From NCBI GenBank assembly GCA_950295325.1, contig OX485805.1:32971501-33035500 (forward strand): DNA of 64,000 bases, in the 5' to 3' direction. Shown piece after piece: positions 11,869-23,760 of this stretch (the first letter of the stretch is position 1; each line of letters begins with the position of its first letter). Under the pieces are notes generated by a model. That model had not been told where the DNA came from and did no database searches. It was given only the letters and a program-made list of their open reading frames with translations. The position numbers were made by a program, and so were the translations under genes. This stretch comes from Polytrichum commune. Its lineage: Eukaryota > Streptophyta > Polytrichopsida > Polytrichales > Polytrichaceae.

Positions 11869-13268
11869 TAAGATGATTTTCACTCTCCCTACAAATTGCA
11901 TGCTCTTGCTAGTACTGTAGTTGGGAATTTATAAGCACATCATAAAGAATATCGAGCAACTATTGCATATCACAAGTCATTACAATATGTTAAGGTTACG
12001 CCTTACATGGCTAGTTCAATCCAAGGGTTTAATCACCTTTAATTGGACTTTACACACACATGAATTGATCAAATTTGATCATATATATATATATATGTGG
12101 TCATGCCATTATAGACATTGTTGCACAACCATAACATTAACATCTATTTTGAAACTTTCATTCATGGAACTTGATGACATGTTCATCACATGCAAAGTTT
12201 TAAATACAAGGCATATTTGTTTGAATGTGATAGATTATTCTTTACACGCCATCCAAGACTTGATAGGTACACATAAAGGACATGACCATTTTTTAAAGCA
12301 TGAAGTTTGCGCTTTCATTGAAGATCCCAAATGCACATTATATATGACCGCAAATTTATCATTGGCATTTTCCCTCACTAACATAATGATTTCTTCAAGT
12401 TACATGTGAAATGTCCAAATTGGTATGTGGGGTTGGAAGTGCTCACAACAGTTGGACATGCCTTAAGAAGTTTATATCAAGTTCAATTGATCAAGTGATG
12501 TTTGCTAACTCCTCAACTCTAATTATTGTTAGACATTCAAGGCGTTGCACACGTGACACTTTGCTTAATGGATTGATGGATGCATCAATCCATGTTGAAG
12601 TTTTTGTGTGCCTTAGTGTATGAAGCCAAATAGAATTTAATGACACACATCTTGTTTTCTTCATTTTTTTTTGCGACCCTCCATAGAGTAGACTTCCTTC
12701 CAATAAATCAAAGAAATGGAACTTAAAAAATGACAATGCTTAAATTCTAAGATAGTCAAATTCATCCACTTGTGCATGCATACTTTCACATACAAAGTTC
12801 CCAAAAGTTCATGGGCCAAAGATGCCAATGAAACCCGTATTTGCTCAAGGGCCGAGCCAGTAAATTCCCATAAGGTAAGCGGTCTTAAACGGACACACAT
12901 GCTCGAGGGATGTGAAACACGCAGCTGGTGCAAGATGATTGCCAAATCCAAATGATGCCCATAGCCATTTTCCTCATAATGTTTGGAGCTCATATGAATA
13001 TCTCATTCAATGTCAATGTGAAGATTTTTTTAAAACAATAAATGATCATAATTGTTTATAATGGTGAATAAATATTGAACACATAATCTAAGCTCCTATA
13101 AGCACATGTCTTTTGGGTGTGTTTGTTCTTAGATCCACACTTAACCACATAGCATTCGAATATTGGCGTTCAATTAAGAGGTGTAACCGAATAATGCCCA
13201 CTTCCCCTAGTATGGCTTGGACTTAAAACCCCCCATCACACACATTGCTCTCCATCCAAATGACATTT
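11869..13268. other. intergenic, nothing recognised
   Basis: Contains a short (AT)n tract at 12080-12096. An open frame of 162 codons at 11921-12409 shows no family resemblance and lies in AT-rich repeat-like sequence, so I do not call it a gene. Confidence 0.4.
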
Positions 13269-13495
13269 AAGTATATTTGGACAAACCACTTGTCCAAGAA
13301 TAATAAGGGATGTGCACTTGTGAGAGAGAAAAAAAGAAAAAGAAAAACCATTAAACAACAACACAACAACAAGTTCAAAATGTTTGTATTCCATCTTCAA
13401 CAACCACCGTATTTGTGTAAGTTTTGTGATCTAGAGTGTACATCATATTGGCGGTTGAAATTGTCCAAAATTCGTGCATCAATTCAAATATACTT
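13269..13495. mobile_element. small TIR element, family D copy (227 bases)
   Basis: Left end AAGTATATTTGG and right end CAAATATACTT are inverted repeats. The left end also contains a local palindrome, TTGGACAA-ACCAC-TTGTCCAA. The interior aligns with 9294-9534. This is the cleanest copy of the family in the window. No coding capacity. Confidence 0.65.
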
Positions 13496-14124
13496 CAATC
13501 CTAGTAATTCTATGTTCTTGTAATCATCAATCTAAGCACATGAGACGGAAACACTTATTCTTAGATTTCTCAAGATGTGTTGGGTGTTGTTGGTGATTAA
13601 AAGAGGAGTCTATCACACCTTGGGATGTGTCGTAGTTGCTTACCGAGCTCGACATTAAAATAATTATGTGTTGGAATAAATGTGCCTTGTGTGTTATTGC
13701 ATTGTTAGGGACCATACAAATTTCACGTGGAGATTACATATATCACTACAACAAAACACGTCTTTTATTCCAACACCCACTTCATTGTACATGTCTTTTA
13801 CTATTATAAACCGTGATTGGAGGAATTATAGAGATCCACCTTTGTTCATTTCATGTCCGAATTAACTTTGCGGAGTCATGGTAGTGAAGTGGGACAACAA
13901 TTCAGTTGGGAACGCACTTGTAAACGTGTTTGGGAACGTCTAATAGAACGTGCATGACTAAGGGTAGTGAAGTGGTCGATTTGAATTTGTCAAGTCAAAG
14001 TGTCATATGTTTCAGGGGTTTAGACTGAGTACTCACAAAAAATGACATTTTTTTTTTGAATTCATAATGAAATGTACATATTTATACACAATAACGCATT
14101 TCTACACATCCATCATATTCTAAT

Positions 14125-16262
14125 TTAATCTATTTGAGCATTTTCATCTTCTTCAATTCCAAATTCATCCTCATCTTCATAAGACGGTTCATGCTCATTT
14201 GTGTTCAAAGTTACAACCACTTCATCGCTGCTTAAAACTACAACCTCATCTAATATTGGATCAGTTGGTGTTGCATCATTCTCTAAAGATGCTAGTACCA
14301 ATCCACAATGCTCTTCAACGTTGCCTAGAGATAGGCATCCTATGTCCGGCATAGAGTCTTTGCTAGAAACAACTCTTGCTCCCCTTGGCTCTTTTTGTAG
14401 AACCACCTTTCATCCATAATTGTTCAAATCATCGCAAACAAAATTTGTTCAATATGAAGTGGAAATGCGAAAAATTCGGCTGAAAATGGTACCAATCTAT
14501 CAAAATTCACTAGGCTAAATCCATAATCATCTCGCTTCATAGTGACATTGTGCCCAACCATGTTTGTCATCACCCAATTACAATACAACACAACCAATTC
14601 ATATCGACCATAGTCCACGGCCAATATCTCCTCCATCCATCCCACATACTCCAAGTTTGCCGCCTTTGGGAGAAGGTGGCAGCCACGCTAGAGTCGACTG
14701 TTGTCAATGTCCCTTCTGCACTATGCACACGGATATGGTTTCCGAAAGCATACATGAATCGGTAAGATGTCGTTTGGCTAGAGGGTGGAAGGGACAAGAC
14801 CAACACATCTTCATCAATCTCTTCTCCCGCTGCTTTGGCATATGAAATCTTTGACTTGAACCAATTGTGGAAATGCTCATCTTGGAGATTTTCGGGATAA
14901 ACAATCATGCCATTTCGTTTTTTTCTTCGATATTCTTTACGATCCAATTTGCGTTGTGTCATACTTGCGGTGTGGCGCCTGTAGAATAACACAATTTTGT
15001 GGTGCCTTTCATGTTTATAAAGTATACAATCTCTAAGCATATATAAGTGACATGTATTGGTGATACATGAAGCTATTTTCATCACAGACCAAATTCATTT
15101 CTAATTTGCATGACATAAAATATGGTTTCATTCTTTGGGTGTGAACACTATTTTCACAAATATCAAAACATTGTACATTAGTGATGAAGTAACTTATTCT
15201 CTCCACAACTCCAAGGAAGCCACATTATTCACCACAAATTCATGTATCCGATCGCGTATCATGGGTGTTAGTCTCGGGGAGTGCACTTAAAGTTAAGACT
15301 AGGAATCACGTGAGTGCGTATTTTTGACCCCCCTTATGTATGTACTAAAAATCATCTAAAAATTGTAAAAAAAAAATGAAGTTGTTAAACACAATCTAAA
15401 GTTCTTGTTGTATAAATTTTCAAAAAATAATCAATTGTAAATATTTTAAAACTACTTTTTGAAGCAAAAAATAACGCATTTTAGTTCAAACTTCTATCAT
15501 TTTTTTAATAATTTTTTTAAAAAATTCGTCTTGAAATTTATACCAAGTGATAAATATATACGTAATGATTTGACACTTAACAATTCTTAATTTAAATTTT
15601 ATTTTAAGGCCAAATATTGTAGGGGGTATGTCATTAAAACGCACTCACGTGTATTCCTAATCTTAACTTTAAGTGCACTCCCCGGGGTGTTAGTATCCTT
15701 GGTCGTCCAACACCTTACATTATTTCGTCGTTCATTGTAGGATCCTCTTTATCATCCCATACCCTACGACTTGTAATGGTATATGTTTGCATGTACTCCG
15801 TGCAAAAGCCAAGTGCTTCATTTATGACATATCCTTCGGCCATACTAGCTTCGGGTCTTGCGCGATTTCGAACATAGCCCTTCAATGTCTTCAAGTACCT
15901 TTTCATAGGATACATCCAATGGGCAAGTACGGGTCCACAAATATCTAATTCCTCAACCAAATGCACCAAAAATGCGTTATGACATCAAAAAATACCGGTG
16001 GGAATTATTTTTCAAGCATGCACAAGGTGATGGCCGTATCCTCTCTTAATTCATTCATTTCCAATGGATTGATGGTTTTAGCGTATAAGCGTGTAAATAT
16101 GCGGCTTAGTCTTATCATACATATACGCACATTTTTTCTCATGATTGTGTGTACACAAAGGGATAAAACTTGTTGCATAAGGACATGGTAATCGTGGGAT
16201 TTCAATCCCTTCAGGCTCTCATCCACGTGAATTCTTTTTCGCAATTGGCCAGTTGCCTATAA
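14125..16262 (-). pseudogene. decayed CACTA TNP2-type transposase gene
   Basis: Minus-strand segments resemble the C-terminal half of plant CACTA transposases. At 16244-16005 is a block with GLKSHDYHVLMQQVL and LREDTAITLCMLEK. At 15969-15715 is the DUF4218-type block with HLVEELDICGPV and ARPEASMAEGYVINEALGF. At 15272-15190 the frame resumes with LTPMIRDRIHEFVVNN. At about 14960-14760 is a stretch with PENLQDEHFHNWF, and at 14654-14424 a DUF4216-type block with DYGRYELVVLYCNWV and DDYGFSLVNFDRLVPF; 14406-14125 encodes an acidic tail. Breaks: a stop just after MLEK, a frame change before HLVEEL, insertion of a MITE, and a frame change before the DUF4216 block. The N-terminal catalytic part is missing, replaced by the duplicated sequence at 16582-17228. 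It cannot make an active protein. Confidence 0.85.
15273..15685. mobile_element. MULE-type MITE with 9-base target duplication
   Basis: A 413-base element with terminal inverted repeats of about 46 bases (15273-15319 and 15640-15685); shared words are GGGGAGTGCACTTAAAGTTA and CACGTGAGTGCGT. GGTGTTAGT is duplicated exactly at 15264-15272 and 15686-15694. Nine-base duplications with long inverted repeats are typical of Mutator-like elements. It interrupts the transposase frame of the host CACTA element: the coding sense reads into the duplication on one side and continues on the other. The interior is AT-rich and has no coding capacity. Confidence 0.85.
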
Positions 16263-16581
16263 AAATGCCATTACATTATTTGGTCAAGTGATAGTGTAAG
16301 GTTGTGTACGACTACGTGAGTGTGAAGTGGATTTGTAGACCTATGTTGATTTTCAGACATTTACCCCTATGGAGTCAGTGCTTACCATTGTTAGTAGCGA
16401 TTTTTGAAACATCCTTAACATACTATTGTATAAATATGATTTGATTTTTGAACATCATAACCATGTTGGTATGACTGCATTTGGTAGATGACTGTATTAT
16501 GGATTACACTGTATCTCGTAAATGAAGAATATTACTTATCAGTGTGAAGTGACAAAAAAATATATGACTCCACACAATGAT

Positions 16582-17228
16582 CCTAGTATGATAAGTGGAA
16601 ATATATTGTGCATGCTATAAACATATGATTATGTTGAATCATCCTCATGTTACTCGTTAAAATAAACGCACTCATTTGCATGCAAAACATGGCACTTAGC
16701 AAAGTCATATGAACTTCACTACTAGTAATAAAGCCTAAAGACATATGACGACCACATGACCTCACAACGTAGGCAAAATACCAATGTTTGATGTCAAGAT
16801 TATTTTACATAGTAAAGTAGATATCACGACATCAAGTAAGAAATATATGTCATTTTCGTATTTATTCACTCTTACCAGTCACAGATGCTTACTACGTAGA
16901 GTTATTGCCTAGTATGACCAGTGAAAATATAATGTGCATGCCATAAACATATGACTATGTTAAGTGAACCCCATGTTACTCGTTATAGTAAACACACTCA
17001 TTTACATTCAAAACATGGCACTTGGCAAAGTCATATATACTTCACTATTAGTAATACATAATAAAGACATACGACAACCACATGACCTCACAACGTAGGC
17101 CAAAAACCACTAGTTAAACATTACTCCACTTAGTAAAGTAGATATCACGACATAAAATAAGAAGTATATGTCATTATCGTATTTATTTACTATTAGCAGT
17201 CACAGACGCTTACTACATAACGTTATTG
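16582..17228. repeat. tandem duplication of about 325 bases in the CACTA element
   Basis: Copy 1 (16582-16907) and copy 2 (16908-17228) both begin CCTAGTATGA and end GTTATTG. They share AAACATGGCACTT, CCACATGACCTCACAACG and AGTAAAGTAGATATCACGAC. Divergence is moderate, with several small indels, so the duplication is not recent. It occupies the place where the N-terminal transposase exons would be expected. Confidence 0.85.
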
Positions 17229-17713
17229 ACTTCCCACATTGCTGTCCGCGATTACATGAAACAGTAATGTGAGAAAATTAATTCAACTAATCTTCGTCAC
17301 GTGGAAACATATTTGTTTCCACCATGTTGTTAACGTTGACTAATAATTTGGAATGTATATATATGCATTACACATGATATGACTTTGTGTAGTGAAGTGC
17401 AAACACCATACATGACTGGTGTCAGTGCCACGAGTCCACTAGGCTTAGTTACATGGACGTGTGTCTGATCTTACCTATATTGACGAGACATAGTGAAGTA
17501 GGACATGACTTTATGAGGTAAAGTACGCGGAGTACCCCAAATTTCACTGCCATTGGGAACGTGTCCATTGGGAACGTCCTATCCGACATGACTACGAGAA
17601 TACTTTATTGCTTGTCTGAAGCGACTAGTCGTTTTCCACGGCAGTAAAGTCCTGGTTTTCTCACTTGTAGAAGTTGAAAAACCCAGTTGTAAAATACGTG
17701 TTTTGTTGTAGTG

Positions 17714-18554
17714 TTTACACTTAAAGTGTTGAAGCAAGTAACCCTCTAGAGAGAGAGAGACAATGCCAATTGTAGGTTGTCATGTATGAGAGACTTCATC
17801 CTTCATCGAAGATGCAAACTTAATGAAAACCGACATGGGTTAACAAATTATGGTGGAGCTACAACAAGGCCACGACAAGGCCTCTGATTCCCTCGCATCA
17901 AAGGGTTGGAGGTGCTCTTTTTGGGAATAAACCACTCCAATGTATTCCCAAAAAGATTAAGTGTCACTTATTATTTGGAGTTACACAATGCGATGTCTTT
18001 TCACTATTGAAGTATTTTTTTTACCAAGTGAAGATGGTAATGTTCTATAATGTGCAAACAACCAATTTCACCTTTGCCGACAACAATGAGATATAGTGCA
18101 TATTTCATGTATTTCTTTCATACAATATGACTAAAATTGATGCGAATGAACTCAATTTTCAATGTCTGTCCAAAATTGACCCTAGATCATCATGTTCAAA
18201 CCATGCTCAACCTAGGCAAAAATATGTAAATAAATTTATGAGTGAGAGTCACAAATAGGTAAAGACGAGTGTTGAAGTGGTGTTATATATATATATATAT
18301 AACACCATCGGGTATCTATAATGAGGATTTCACATTTTGTGACACTAATAGGATATAAAGTTTAAATGTGGACTTTTTGTTTTTTTTGTTTTTTTTGGTT
18401 TATGATACAATTCAAGTCTATATACCATCCAAAAATCTTCATATCTAGGTAAAATCACCCTAATATTGATATTGTTTAGAATGATGTTGACCCAAATAAT
18501 AACATGGATTGAAAAAAAGCACGTATCAATATTTGACTATACTAATTATTGTAG
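17714..18554. other. intergenic repeat-like sequence
   Basis: No gene. A (TA)n tract lies at 18283-18301. The stretch at about 18300-18475 resembles 27780-27930 (TATACCATCC/ATATGCAAGG-type text ending in a TCACCCTA-ATATTGAT block), so part of it is a dispersed repeat. Confidence 0.45.
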
Positions 18555-18912
18555 TTATTGTCACATGATATTTTATGTCATTGTGGTAACTTTTCTAATG
18601 ACACTTCCTATGAACAAGTTTACAAATATTGTCATCCGAATTACTTTTAGTTCATCCAAATGCTAATCATTGAAACAAAAGTCTGGTATATTGTGCATCT
18701 TAACATTTTTATAACAAAACATTATCATGGATGATTGAAATTTGGATGAAATAAACATATAGTAAGTGACAACACTTGCAACATCATAAATCTATAATGC
18801 TCAAATTTTATTTTATTTTTTAAATGTTAGGTTTATATTTAGTGTCAGTTTACAATTGGTAGTGAGCAAAACAAATAGAATTGGAGACACGAAATACAAT
18901 ATTTAGCGTAGT
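18555..18912. mobile_element. small non-autonomous element, family F copy 2
   Basis: Aligns with 1312-1667 and 34176-34544. It shares CATGGATGATTGAAATTTGG, AGTAAGTGACAA and an end containing TTAGCGTAGT. The left end has decayed more than the right. No coding capacity. Confidence 0.6.
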
Positions 18913-19105
18913 ATTACAAATTTGACAACTCACTCTCTAGGACCGATATTGATATTGGTACTAGAGATAGAAAATTTGTGAGTGAATTTTGGAAATCTTT
19001 GTTCAAATTATCTCTCGCGGCAACCCAAAATTCACAAATATCTCTTTAAAAAACAACTCAACTACTCATGAAGTTGTCACAGTTGTCGTTGTAGGTTTAA
19101 ATCAA

Positions 19106-19431
19106 GCCACCTTAGTTAGTCTATCAATGACCACAAAAATGCTATAAAAGCCTTTTTGAGTCCTAGGACGATCCACAATGAAATCCTATAAATAGACTCC
19201 CACTTCCTATTAGGCATTGTCAATGGTTGCAACAACCTTGGATGTTTCACTTGCTTCATTTTGTTCATTTGACATAACAAACACCTCTCGACATAATTTT
19301 TCACATCTCTCTTCAATCCTGGCCAAAAAATAATATTTCTTTACTACTGCATATGTTTTCAGAAATCCCGGATGACCAAAAATAGAAATATTGTGACAAT
19401 CGTAAAGGATGTACTTTTTATGATCCCCCAT
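19106..19431 (-). pseudogene. Ty3/gypsy integrase fragment
   Basis: Two overlapping minus-strand frames carry the zinc-binding start of a Ty3/gypsy integrase. One has the histidine part (DCHNISIFGHPGFLKTYAVV); the other continues with YVERCLLCQ, the QPLTMP block and KWESI. The two are in different frames, so at least one indel separates the histidine and cysteine halves, and the catalytic core is absent. Family knowledge: this H2C2 domain sits between RNase H and the DDE core in plant Ty3 elements. The piece is a dead fragment. Confidence 0.8.
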
Positions 19432-21146
19432 GTGAGGCCAAACCCCCCACCCTTAAGCGTCCGTAGTCCGAGTAGTGGGTTTGGGCTCACATTCCTCCGC
19501 GGTATTGGATTTGGACTTGGATGAGTCCATAGTGCAAGGTTCACCCTTCAAGTGGTCTTGGATTTAACTTTGGTCTTTGCTTCCTTTGTTTTGCCATCGC
19601 GAGAGTGCTCCACATTCTCCATTAAGTTGTGCACGTGGTTTATTTTTAAAGAGAGGATGCAAGTGTTAAAAAAAACACTATTCTCTATAGTCAATCTCAA
19701 ATACATTTACTTGTGAAAGCCACACATAACACTAACTAGCATAATGTAACTAACTACTTGTCTATGAGCTAATTAGGTAGGCTATCTACTAAGCTCCTTC
19801 ATGAACCCATCTCTTTACTTTCTAATTACATAAACCTAGCTCCTTCATAAACCCAGCTCCTTCATAAACCCAGCTTCTTAGCTTCTAACTAAACAAACCC
19901 AGCTCCTTCATAAACCCAGCTCCTTAGCTTCTAACTAAACAAACCCAGCTCCTTCATAAACCCAGCTCCTTCATGAACCCACAACTTTGTAGTTGTAATA
20001 CCCAACTACCTCACTAATTATTCAAGCCCTTAACTAATCTTCCTACCTAATTTCCCTAATTCTACTAACAACCCCTTTCTAATCACACAATTCTTCTCTA
20101 ATCCTAAAATCCTAAAATCCTAGAGAGGAGAGGGGGAGAGAGAATTTCCTAACTTCACTAAGACTAACTAATCCACACAAGTATATTTTTGCACTCATCA
20201 CAACATCAAGTGCTCAACTCTTAAACATGGAACTTGCAACCACGTGTATTCAAAACATGAACTTAAAGTACCACAAATTGGAATCATGAATTAACTTTAA
20301 AATCCTTCACGTCAACACTAATTCTACCAAGAGGTCAAGCCCTCTTCAAGGCTAACAAGCCTTGGCTCTCAAACTAAAAACTAAGCACACACATGTGCTC
20401 CAATATGGCTTCCCACACCCACACTTATAACTCGTGGGGTGCCTTGGAGCACAAAGGAAAGAGAGGATGAGTGAGGGAAGAATGAGGGATTATATAGTAA
20501 GCTTGAGGGGGTGAGCACCCTCAAGGCTCACGATAAGCCCTTGAGATTTCCTCCTACTTAGTAGGCGCCAATGCTATCTTCTAAGCCTTCCTCCCTCAAA
20601 TGATCAACAAGGATCCTAATTCGAACATTTAACTAGCCTTGGCTTTCTACCTACCACACTTTACCAAACTTGGGATGCTTCAACCCAAACTTAGTCTCCT
20701 TCGCTTTCCGCCGCCATAACTTTCTCCCCTTACTTTCCCAAATCGTCGCTCACCACTTAATTCAAACCACGATGCTTAACTCGTGATTTGATTGGTGCTT
20801 TGAGAATTTGCTTATCCTCCACCTTGCATTCTTCCTTGGGCCTTCCCCATTAAGTGGCCATGATGAGGTGGTCCACTTGTGCGCTCCATGTGATCCTCCA
20901 TTCATCCCAATTCGAATGCACTTGCCTCTTGAGTCACTTTGGTTGTTTCCATCCATTTGTACTAGCCTACTCACTAACTACTCAATCCAAGTTCTCCTTA
21001 CCTATCCTCATTCACTCAAATCCTTCCGAAGGTAAAAACACAATAACAACTCACATCCTAGCCTCTTACAACATGGTACTTCTAAGACTAACATTTCACT
21101 CTTTTTATATTTTTGTGAAGTAACATGCTACTTCAAAGTGCATCAA
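19432..21146. other. sequence separating two Ty3 pol fragments
   Basis: No gene is recognised. It contains the tandem array at 19788-19990 and AT-rich single-copy-like text. In an intact Ty3 element the fragment at 21147-21476 would directly precede the integrase fragment at 19106-19431, so this 1.7 kb probably arrived by insertion or rearrangement. I could not define ends; the phrase TTGGGCTCACA near both margins (19484 and 21186) may be a trace of a terminal repeat. Confidence 0.4.
19788..19990. repeat. minisatellite, CCCAGCTCCTTCATAAA units
   Basis: A 17-base unit (CCCAGCTCCTTCATAAA) occurs singly and in pairs, alternating with a spacer containing TTAGCTTCTAACTAAACAAA. This gives a higher-order period of about 49 bases. 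Units at the edges are more diverged. No coding sense. Confidence 0.85.
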
Positions 21147-21476
21147 CTAACGTTTCAAGGGTCTAAGACTAAATGTGGGCACCCTTTTGGGCTCACACCC
21201 CACCTCCGGAATACAAACTCTAGACTTATCATATAAAATTTCCGCATCCAAAACATAGGCAATTTTTTTATCAAGTTCCTCTTGAATTCTAAATTCTTTT
21301 GACAAACTCTCAAAAGGAATAGAGAAAAACGCATCATCCCTATAAAATCCCTTGATGTTATCAAGCATAGTATCTTTCACTAAAGATATTGCGTTTAGAA
21401 TTCGTCTACATTCACTTACATACCGGTCCAACATCGAGATGTCATAGGCCCAAAGTGTTGAGCATTTTCCATGCAT
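21147..21476 (-). pseudogene. probable Ty3/gypsy pol linker fragment
   Basis: A 109-residue frame contains FYRDDAFFSIPFESLSK and AEILYDKSRVCIPEVG. This resembles the region between RNase H and integrase of plant Ty3 elements, where a frame ending in a CIP-VG motif precedes the histidine finger. It lies on the same strand as, and upstream of, the integrase fragment at 19106-19431. Catalytic residues are not included. The assignment rests on short motifs only. Confidence 0.5.
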
Positions 21477-23059
21477 GGATAAGTTTCAACTCGATATCAT
21501 GGCATCGACTTCCCACGGTCACTCATGGCAAATTTAAGTATGATGGGGTTTCCACATCCCATGCAAGGAATCAATGATGCACCATGAGGGGCAAAAGGAC
21601 GGTAGATTTCTAGACTTACGTTACCAACTCGGGAGCGCTCCTCCAACAACAACAATTTCTTGGACTTCATAATGAACCCTCCGACAACGGTCCTCCATAC
21701 CGGTCCATGCCCCTTTCCCCTCATGCATTCTCCCCCCCCCATCAATAGCACTCAATTATTCAACGGTAAAAACCAAAATGAAAGTCATTTCCAAAAGCTG
21801 CCGGTCACTCATAATTTCCAAGCGATGGCAATTCCCCGACTCAATGATATCCATGTCGACGATGTGCATGCATAGTGAGGCCATCATTCTTATTGTCGTG
21901 GTATTGCTTTCAATTGGTTGAATGCTTGTTGAGTGTCCATATAACTCATGACTTTTACTAGTTGCACATGGAAGGAAATTAATTGTTGAAATAATTTACC
22001 GACTTCTTTGTCAAATGCTCTAGAAGTTTTGCTTTGCTTGGAAACTAAGACAAATATGCTTTGTGAGTTCAAAGTGTGGGTCATAAATTAGTAACATTGT
22101 TTACTTCAATGAGCATGGTTGTGATTAGCGGTCGGAGTTAAGTTGGTAGTGCTACGATTCTTTGCAAGGGATGCAAAGTTCTACGAGTGAAAATGATTTC
22201 TCAATGTGCACTGGATAGTACAAAACAAATCTTGGTAGTAAGAAATTATATGCTATGTTAAGAATACACAACATTTATGTAACTCCAAGTGGTATATTTT
22301 TGGTGTAGCCTGGCTTTACGTATATGAATTGTGTGAATCAACCTGGATGGAGGGTTTGTTCTACTAGAACGAAAGAATTTTATTTGAAATTGCAATTCAC
22401 TATACATAATTATCGGTTTAGCGCGTTTTACAATTTGGAGTTTCTTTGGTTCTACATTCAATCCTTATAAATTGTACTATTGTTTTCATTATCTAGTGTG
22501 CATATCACCTATGTAAATTATATTTCGCTAAAAGAAACATGTGTCTTCAAATGATAACCTACATTAAACCAAAAACATAGTGTAGATGATTCCAATGTTT
22601 GGTGAAGTTTGTTGATACACAACTCCACAAAACAAATGTTAATAACCACGTTGTTCATGGTAAATCATGTGGGTGTGACTTACACTTTGATGCATTATAG
22701 TGTAGTCCACATCATACACCATCGTGCATTAAAATAGCATGAAGTCTATTATTTGAGGGAATCATGTTTGCATCTATCCACATTTGATTATTTTGTGTTA
22801 CACCAATTTTTTTGAAATATCTAATTATGAATGAAAAACATCAAACAATATCATTTATGGGGAATGATTTAAAAAAAAAGTATTGGTATCTATACAATTA
22901 CTCAAATATAGATATGTAAGATATGAAGGAAGAGGAGGCATATGATGGGCAACTATCACATTCAATTCTATTGGGAAGAGGGGGGGGGGGTGTAGCCCAA
23001 AGACGAAAGAAAACCACAAAGAAAGAAAAGTGGACCACATCAAAGTGAATTTTCACGTT
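21477..23059. other. intergenic, possible further pol remnants
   Basis: A minus-strand frame at 21497-21751 could be another remnant of the same retroelement but shows no clear motif. Homopolymer runs occur at 21731-21739 (C) and 22979-22990 (G). No gene is supported. Confidence 0.4.
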
Positions 23060-23760
23060 TGTCTCTTACACAAGATTAATACAAGCACAAATGCATATGA
23101 GACACCAATATTGAGAACTTTTAAACTTTGTACATTACAAAAGCTTTAGAACTTAATCACGATATTGTGATTACTTGAACCATTCAACCATAGGAGAAAC
23201 AAAAGATCCTCTCTCCTCCACCGAGCTCCCTTTCATGCCAAAAGATTACTTTTACTTTCTATTTCTCATATAGTCTTTTATTCATAGCTCTACCTTTGGT
23301 TCTACTATAAATCTTCTATCTTTTGGCTCAATCACAATGCATTAGTTGGAATTATCTAATTCCAACTTGATGCATTCGTATATTCTTCTAGTTGGAATTG
23401 TCCAATTCCAACTTGATCCAATCATCCATTCTTCTAATTTCAACTTGATGATTTATTCATCCAATCTTCTAGTTGGAACTATCTTATTCTAACTATAATT
23501 ATTCATTGAGCGTTGTCTAGCTCCAATAAATAACATTCATTTGCTAGGAGTTGTATAAGATCTTCCGAAGGGAGGGTCTTTAATCATGTGTTGTCTAACT
23601 CCCGTGCACAATTTCTTTATGGGTTGTCTAACCCAACTCTTTCTTTGGAGTTTTCTGACTCCAAACACCATCTGGATAACATGCTAAGTACAACAAAATA
23701 TGGGTTGTCTTTCGTTCTTGCATAATCCAACATTAGATTTTATTTTTTAATGCATGCATA
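23060..23760. repeat. palindrome-array repeat family, locus B
   Basis: Aligns with loci A (9000-9930) and C (56270-57120), starting with CAAGCACAAATGCATATGAGACACC-like text (first 20 bases shared loosely), then TTTGTACATTACAAAAGC and a CTCTCTCCTCC segment. The array at about 23340-23500 has units of the type TAGTTGGAATT-NTCNAATTCCAACT, followed by the TTGGAGTTTTCTGACTCCAA end block. It is not interrupted by the family D element seen in locus A. No coding region. Confidence 0.65.

Larger units (their letters stand above)
13744..17713. mobile_element. CACTA (En/Spm) DNA transposon, 3.97 kb
   Basis: The ends are CACTACAACAAAACACG at 13744 and its exact reverse complement ending at 17713. The CACTA start and length of the repeat are diagnostic of the superfamily. 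Flanking trinucleotides are TAT and TTT, so the expected 3-base target duplication is present only with a mismatch. Subterminal regions on both sides carry repeated words such as TGGGAACG and TAGTGAAGTG, as expected for transposase binding sites. Inside is a decayed minus-strand TNP2-type gene (14125-16262), a nested MITE (15273-15685) and a tandem duplication (16582-17228). With its broken gene it is non-autonomous. Confidence 0.88.

Noticed and set aside
11921-12409. 162-codon plus-strand frame
   Set aside because: No recognisable motif, AT-rich repeat-like context, and no splice or promoter support.
14570-15085. 171-residue frame as an independent host gene
   Set aside because: Its recognisable part matches CACTA transposase text and it lies within the CACTA ends; it is part of the decayed transposon gene.
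19788-19990. CRISPR-like array
   Set aside because: Units of 17 bases are directly adjacent or separated by a repeated, not unique, spacer, and the genome is eukaryotic; it is a minisatellite.
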